Assembly (NCBI GenBank): GCA_015065205.1 | Contig: SVQS01000058.1 | Coordinates: 1 to 10,082 of the forward strand | Reading direction: 5' to 3' | From: Oscillospiraceae bacterium | GTDB taxonomy: Bacteria > Bacillota > Clostridia > Oscillospirales > CAG-272 | DNA: 10,082 nt | In this document: piece after piece, positions 6,981 through 10,082 of the stretch | Numbering within the stretch: position 1 is the first letter of the stretch | How the letters are laid out: each line of letters begins with the position of its first letter | Notes under the pieces: model-generated | Database searches by the model: none | Told to the model about the DNA's origin: nothing | Seen by the model: the letters and a program-made list of their open reading frames with translations, nothing else | Translations under genes and position numbers: made by a program

Positions 6981-7020
6981 AAAAAATGGCGGAAATCTTC
7001 ACAAATGTGAAAATTTCCGC
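6981..7020 (-). terminator. Rho-independent terminator of the foldase-SGNH lipoprotein gene
   Basis: GCGGAAAT (6989-6996) pairs with ATTTCCGC (7013-7020). Inside, TTCAC (6998-7002) pairs with GTGAA (7007-7011) around a 4-nt loop, with one C-A mismatch between the two stems. On the minus strand the stem is followed by CATTTTTT (6988-6981). It lies about 100 bases after the stop at 7120 and insulates ssrA from the lipoprotein gene. I see nothing gene-like in 7021-7119. Confidence 0.8.
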
Positions 7021-7119
7021 TATCGCTCGGTTAGCAAGATGCATTTTCTTGTTTTTCACACAATTGTATTTTCCGTAAGGATGCTGTTTCAATCTTTATC
7101 TTTTGTATCTTGTAATGGT

Positions 7120-9120
7120 TTATTTTGGGAAATTTTCTTTTATAAATTTCGTAATTTGGGGTGCGGTATATTTTCTTACAAACTCGGGTGTGGGGTGTAC
7201 TCCATCGCTTATTTCATCATACATTTCCAATTCAAAATTTCCCATATTATACATATCTAAAATTGGAATATCGTATATAGTGCAAACTTCTTTTATGGCG
7301 GTTACGACCTCGGGCAAGGTATAATCCTCGTTTCTGATGAGGCTTGTTTTATACGGTGTCATAAAGAAAACAAACGCATTTTTGTGAACAGTAGTTAGAT
7401 GTTCGGCAATTAAATTTAGACAGCCGTAAATAGTAGCATTGGTCTTATCTTCTATGGAACCTAAGGGGAAGGAACGAGCCCAGTCATTAAATCCCAACCA
7501 AACACTTATTATGTCTGCTTCATCTGTATAAGAAGTGATTCTATCGGTCATACAAACATTGCCGTTTTCATTTGCACAAAATGTAGCTCCCGAAGAAGCA
7601 AGATTTTGAACAGATTTTAGTTTTAACGATTCTCCAACAAGTTTCGGGTACGGATATTCCATCGGTTCATAATTATTGTTGTGATCTGCTCCTTTGGTTA
7701 TACTGTCACCAAAGGCAACATAGGAGAGGGCTGCAAAATCAATTTCTCCTTCTTGAATTGATTCCTTCGGAAAGATTTTATCAAATGCCCAAACCAATGC
7801 CTTTTCTTCGGCAAGGTTAAGCTCAAGTTGGCTCTTCATTCCGTCAGCATAAGCAACTGCTTCTTCGTTTGAAACGCCTTTGTTGGCTTCAAGATAGTCT
7901 GCCACAAGTGCATCATATTTTTGTGTGAACTCCTCGTTTGTCCAAGCAAGTCCCTTTTGCTCCTTCAAAACCCAAAGTGCCATGTTGTAGGTTGCTTGAT
8001 TGAGTGCTTCTTGCATAACGGTTGTTTCGCTCAAACCGTAATAATTCATAAGAAGACTGAAATCAATGCCATAATAATACGCTACAAGGTGGTAATAATC
8101 CATTGTTTGTTGGTAGTAGTAAAGATATACATTGGAGGGAATGGGGGAGTTAGTAGTGGTTGCCTTGAGAAGGGCATCGGCAAACAATTCGGTGGTAACT
8201 TCAAATTGTTCATCTAACAACCATTCACTATAAGTGGTGTAAGAATTGCTTTTATATTCGGCAACCTGCTCGTCGGTCAAGGTCATATCACAAATACCGT
8301 TTAAGGTCATTGTAAAAATAACATCCTTGCCCGCAAGGTCAGGAGCGTAATTCTCGGGGAAGGTTACGGGAACGTCAAAGGTTTCACCAATTTCGTGGCC
8401 GATAATACCCTCTGTAAAACCGGGAACATAACCGTTAGCATAATCGGAAATAAACAGGGTAACACCGGAAGCTGTTCCTCCTTCAAAGGCTACACCGTCT
8501 AAAGTTCCCTTGTAATCAATGTTGACAACATCACCGCTTTGAGCCTTACGTGAGATACCCTCAGCTAAAGGGAATTTATTAAAATGACCATAATAAGTCA
8601 TAGCAATATTATAAGGTGCGCCTTCAAAAACAAGCTTTGTAACAGGTGCAAAGTCGATATCGCCAACCGCTACATAAGCAGCAGGATTGAGTTCTGCATA
8701 GTTTGGGAATGCATATTCCAGGTGCTCAAGAGGTGCTTTTTCTACAGGTGTGTAAGTTTGTTGGGAATAAGTCATGGTATTATTAAACTTATTAAAAACA
8801 AACGACAAAGTTTTGTTATCCTCAAGCGTGAGCACAAAGGTAGAATCTCCATCATAGGTGCATGCGGCTTCTATAACTTTAGAATACTCATAATATCCGG
8901 TTGTAAGGTAGTAAAGGATTGCTTTGTCACTGCCTTGTGTGAGTTTAACGGCCATAGATGCTTCGTAAGAATGCCAATATCCCCAAGGTTCATATTCTTT
9001 TTTTGGTTCTTCTGCTTCCTCACGAACAAATAAGTCGTGATTGATTATTTCTACGATTCTGCAAGAAGAAAGTGAGAGCATTGCCACTATCAAAGTGAAT
9101 ATCAAAATCTTTTTGAGCAT
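7120..9120 (-). CDS. Lipoprotein: trigger-factor-like FKBP foldase fused to a C-terminal SGNH/GDSL hydrolase
   Basis: 666 aa. GCAGG (9132-9128) lies seven bases before the ATG. Signal peptide residues 1-19; lipobox LSSC with Cys20. Four parts follow. (a) ~45-128: a small beta-rich domain opening with WGYW, unrecognised. (b) ~143-276: AAYVAVGDIDF, then an FKBP-type prolyl isomerase resembling the trigger-factor PPIase domain, with GDVVNIDYKGTLDGVAFEGG (196-215), YVPGFTEGIIGHEIGE (231-246) and VTFPENY (252-258). (c) ~281-450: a long helical region resembling the trigger factor C-terminal chaperone arms, rich in Tyr. (d) ~465-666: an SGNH hydrolase with GDS (471-473, nucleophile S473), ASSG (508-511), GFND (543-546) and DGVHP (639-643, catalytic D639 and H642). 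Parts a-c match the clostridial trigger-factor-like lipoprotein layout; the hydrolase is the unusual addition. It presumably folds secreted proteins and cleaves an ester at the cell surface. Substrate unknown. Confidence 0.88.
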   Translation of the reverse strand: MLKKILIFTLIVAMLSLSSCRIVEIINHDLFVREEAEEPKKEYEPWGYWHSYEASMAVKLTQGSDKAILYYLTTGYYEYSKVIEAACTYDGDSTFVLTLEDNKTLSFVFNKFNNTMTYSQQTYTPVEKAPLEHLEYAFPNYAELNPAAYVAVGDIDFAPVTKLVFEGAPYNIAMTYYGHFNKFPLAEGISRKAQSGDVVNIDYKGTLDGVAFEGGTASGVTLFISDYANGYVPGFTEGIIGHEIGETFDVPVTFPENYAPDLAGKDVIFTMTLNGICDMTLTDEQVAEYKSNSYTTYSEWLLDEQFEVTTELFADALLKATTTNSPIPSNVYLYYYQQTMDYYHLVAYYYGIDFSLLMNYYGLSETTVMQEALNQATYNMALWVLKEQKGLAWTNEEFTQKYDALVADYLEANKGVSNEEAVAYADGMKSQLELNLAEEKALVWAFDKIFPKESIQEGEIDFAALSYVAFGDSITKGADHNNNYEPMEYPYPKLVGESLKLKSVQNLASSGATFCANENGNVCMTDRITSYTDEADIISVWLGFNDWARSFPLGSIEDKTNATIYGCLNLIAEHLTTVHKNAFVFFMTPYKTSLIRNEDYTLPEVVTAIKEVCTIYDIPILDMYNMGNFELEMYDEISDGVHPTPEFVRKYTAPQITKFIKENFPK

Positions 9121-9150
9121 AAAAAAACCTGCCTTTTTTTCATTATTTAT

Positions 9151-9179
9151 ATTATAACCGATTTCTTTTTAGATTGCAA
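9151..9179 (-). promoter_or_regulatory. Promoter of the foldase-SGNH lipoprotein gene
   Basis: On the minus strand, TTGCAA (9179-9174), a 17-bp spacer and a perfect TATAAT (9156-9151). The -35 matches TTGACA at four of six positions. Transcription should start near 9144, giving a leader of about 24 nt. Confidence 0.65.
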
Positions 9180-9201
9180 GAGGGAAGCAATCAATTTTTT
9201 T

Positions 9202-9273
9202 ATGGAAAGAAACAAAAAATCACTCGGTCGAATTTTGGAAAAAATCGGTGTCAAATCACGGCGTGAAGCATAG
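9202..9273 (+). CDS. Possible short ORF, 23 aa, basic
   Basis: ATG at 9202 to TAG at 9271-9273 encodes MERNKKSLGRILEKIG followed by VKSRREA, basic and amphipathic. It has no convincing Shine-Dalgarno site: the nearest purine-rich stretch, AGAGGGAAG, is too far upstream, with a T run between. It may be a remnant of a longer gene or chance. It lies between the promoter of the minus-strand lipoprotein and the cysteine-rich gene. Confidence 0.15.
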   Translation: MERNKKSLGRILEKIGVKSRREA

Positions 9274-9277
9274 AATA
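9269..9277 (+). promoter_or_regulatory. Candidate -10 element for the cysteine-rich protein gene
   Basis: CATAGAATA lies 34 bases before the Shine-Dalgarno site. It contains TAGAAT (five of six matches to a SigA -10) and also fits CATAnnnTA, the -10 pattern of the late mother-cell sigma factor SigK. No good -35 of either type is present; GTGTCA at 9248-9253 is the closest SigA-like box. Weak evidence. Confidence 0.3.
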
Positions 9278-9324
9278 TTAGCAAAGAGAGTAGTTCTCTG
9301 AATTTATTTTAAAGGAGATTGGCT

Positions 9325-10082
9325 ATGGCAGAAAATAAATTTTCCTGCGTGCCGGGAGGATCCTCTGCACGCGAGACCGTATGCATTGACACCAGTCGCG
9401 TCTTGGATTCCTGCCGCGACCGCGATTGCTTTGAAAATGCACGCGTTTATCTTTCGGATTTTGGCAATGAGGTGCTGGAGCACACCAGCACGATTCGCGC
9501 AAAGAGCGCAAAGATCGTTTGGACGTGTATCAATATCGACCCCATTCGCTTCAACCGTGGATTTTACTCGTTAAATATTCGTTTTTACGTAAAGATTGTA
9601 TTTGAAGCTTGCGTTTGCGCAGGACGTTCCCAAGAAATCGAAGGCATTGCTGTACTTGAAAAACGCGTTATCCTTTATGGGGGAGAAAGCAATGTCAGCG
9701 TATTCAAAAGTCACGGTGTAGGTGATAACTTCTGCGGATGCTCCCCCAAGGAAAGCGACGAAGAGAACGAACCCACCGCAATCGTTGAGGTCGTTTCCCC
9801 CGTGCTGCTTGGAACACGCATCGTAGAACGCGTCAGCGAGTGCAACTGCTGTTGTTGCTGCTGTGAAGGAGACATCCCCAAGCCGGTATTATCTTGCCTT
9901 GAGGCTCCTCTTTGCTTTGGCAACGGTGATGGAGAGGGTAGAGGTGGGGAGCGTTATCTCACCGTTTCTCTTGGTATCTTCTCTGTAATCCGCATCGTGC
10001 GTTCTGCACAGTATCTCATTCAAGCAACAGAGTATTGTATTCCTGAAAAGGAGTGTGTTCCTGTTGAAGAGGACGATCCTTG
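9325..10082 (+). CDS. Cysteine-rich protein of unknown function with a six-Cys run, 3'-truncated by the window end
   Basis: The frame is open from the ATG at 9325 to the window end (252 codons, no stop). AAAGGAG at 9311-9317 lies seven bases upstream, a near-ideal ribosome binding site. The visible part has 20 cysteines (8%), including CNCCCCCC at 173-180. Other landmarks are VCIDTSRVLDSCRDRDCFENARVYL (19-43), a hydrophobic beta-like segment FNRGFYSLNIRFYVKIVFEAC (76-96), and a second similar segment YLTVSLGIFSVIRIV (211-225), which suggest two related beta domains joined by an acidic linker (140-150). There is no signal peptide or transmembrane segment, so it starts in the cytoplasm. I do not recognise a named family. 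Cys-rich, secretion-signal-free proteins of spore formers are often spore coat or exosporium components, and a SigK-like -10 lies upstream; this is a hypothesis only. Metal binding is the other option. Codon use is GC-richer than in the preceding lipoprotein. Confidence 0.8.
   Translation, partial: MAENKFSCVPGGSSARETVCIDTSRVLDSCRDRDCFENARVYLSDFGNEVLEHTSTIRAKSAKIVWTCINIDPIRFNRGFYSLNIRFYVKIVFEACVCAGRSQEIEGIAVLEKRVILYGGESNVSVFKSHGVGDNFCGCSPKESDEENEPTAIVEVVSPVLLGTRIVERVSECNCCCCCCEGDIPKPVLSCLEAPLCFGNGDGEGRGGERYLTVSLGIFSVIRIVRSAQYLIQATEYCIPEKECVPVEEDDP

Noticed and set aside
6802..7260. 152-codon plus-strand frame spanning the ssrA 5' end, its promoter and the lipoprotein 3' end
   Set aside because: It crosses three well-supported elements on the other strand and has no ribosome binding site or protein-like composition.
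9711..9923. Minus-strand frame with a poly-Gln tract
   Set aside because: The Gln run is the reverse complement of the six-Cys tract in the plus-strand gene, which has the ribosome binding site.

Overview
The window looks like a low-to-moderate GC Gram-positive anaerobe of the class Clostridia, probably an uncultured gut-type member of the Oscillospirales/Christensenellales sort. This rests on strong Shine-Dalgarno sites, near-perfect SigA promoters (TTGACA-N17-TATAAT), two lipoproteins with lipoboxes, a trigger-factor-like lipoprotein of a type common in Clostridia, a one-piece tmRNA, and an OadA-type carboxyltransferase with no biotinyl domain. The taxonomic placement is an inference.

Layout. 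(1) 1-641 (+): the 3' end of a pyruvate carboxylase subunit B/oxaloacetate decarboxylase alpha gene, followed by a terminator-like hairpin. (2) 755-2695 (+): a cytoplasmic protein of the GtaA glutaminase/DUF4965-DUF1793 family. (3) 2696-2886: a convergent intergenic region with a near-perfect bidirectional terminator and a short orphan frame that reads like coding sequence. (4) 2887-3930 (-): a membrane acyltransferase of family 3. (5) 3931-4141: a divergent control region in which two consensus promoters flank an exact 22-bp tandem repeat placed almost exactly midway between the -35 boxes. (6) 4142-6349 (+): a GH30-type glycoside hydrolase lipoprotein. (7) 6350-6509: three successive inverted repeats, the last a 20-bp perfect hairpin abutting the tmRNA 3' end. 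(8) 6510-6900 (-): ssrA (tmRNA), with a consensus promoter and an unusual ATA resume codon. (9) 7120-9120 (-): a 666-aa lipoprotein fusing a beta-rich N-domain, an FKBP/trigger-factor-like foldase and a C-terminal SGNH hydrolase. (10) 9325-end (+): a very cysteine-rich protein with a run of six Cys, truncated by the window end.

How the parts may work together. There is no single operon; almost every gene has its own promoter and terminator. The central AT-rich block (about 2880-9180) carries envelope functions: a membrane acyltransferase, a surface glycosidase, and a surface foldase/esterase. It sits between two GC-richer segments. The acyltransferase and GH30 genes share the repeat-bearing divergent region and so may be co-regulated, perhaps for decorating and trimming envelope or host polysaccharide (inference). 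The two strongest leads are the foldase-SGNH fusion lipoprotein and the symmetric repeat/divergent-promoter arrangement. The cysteine-rich protein and the tmRNA resume codon come next.
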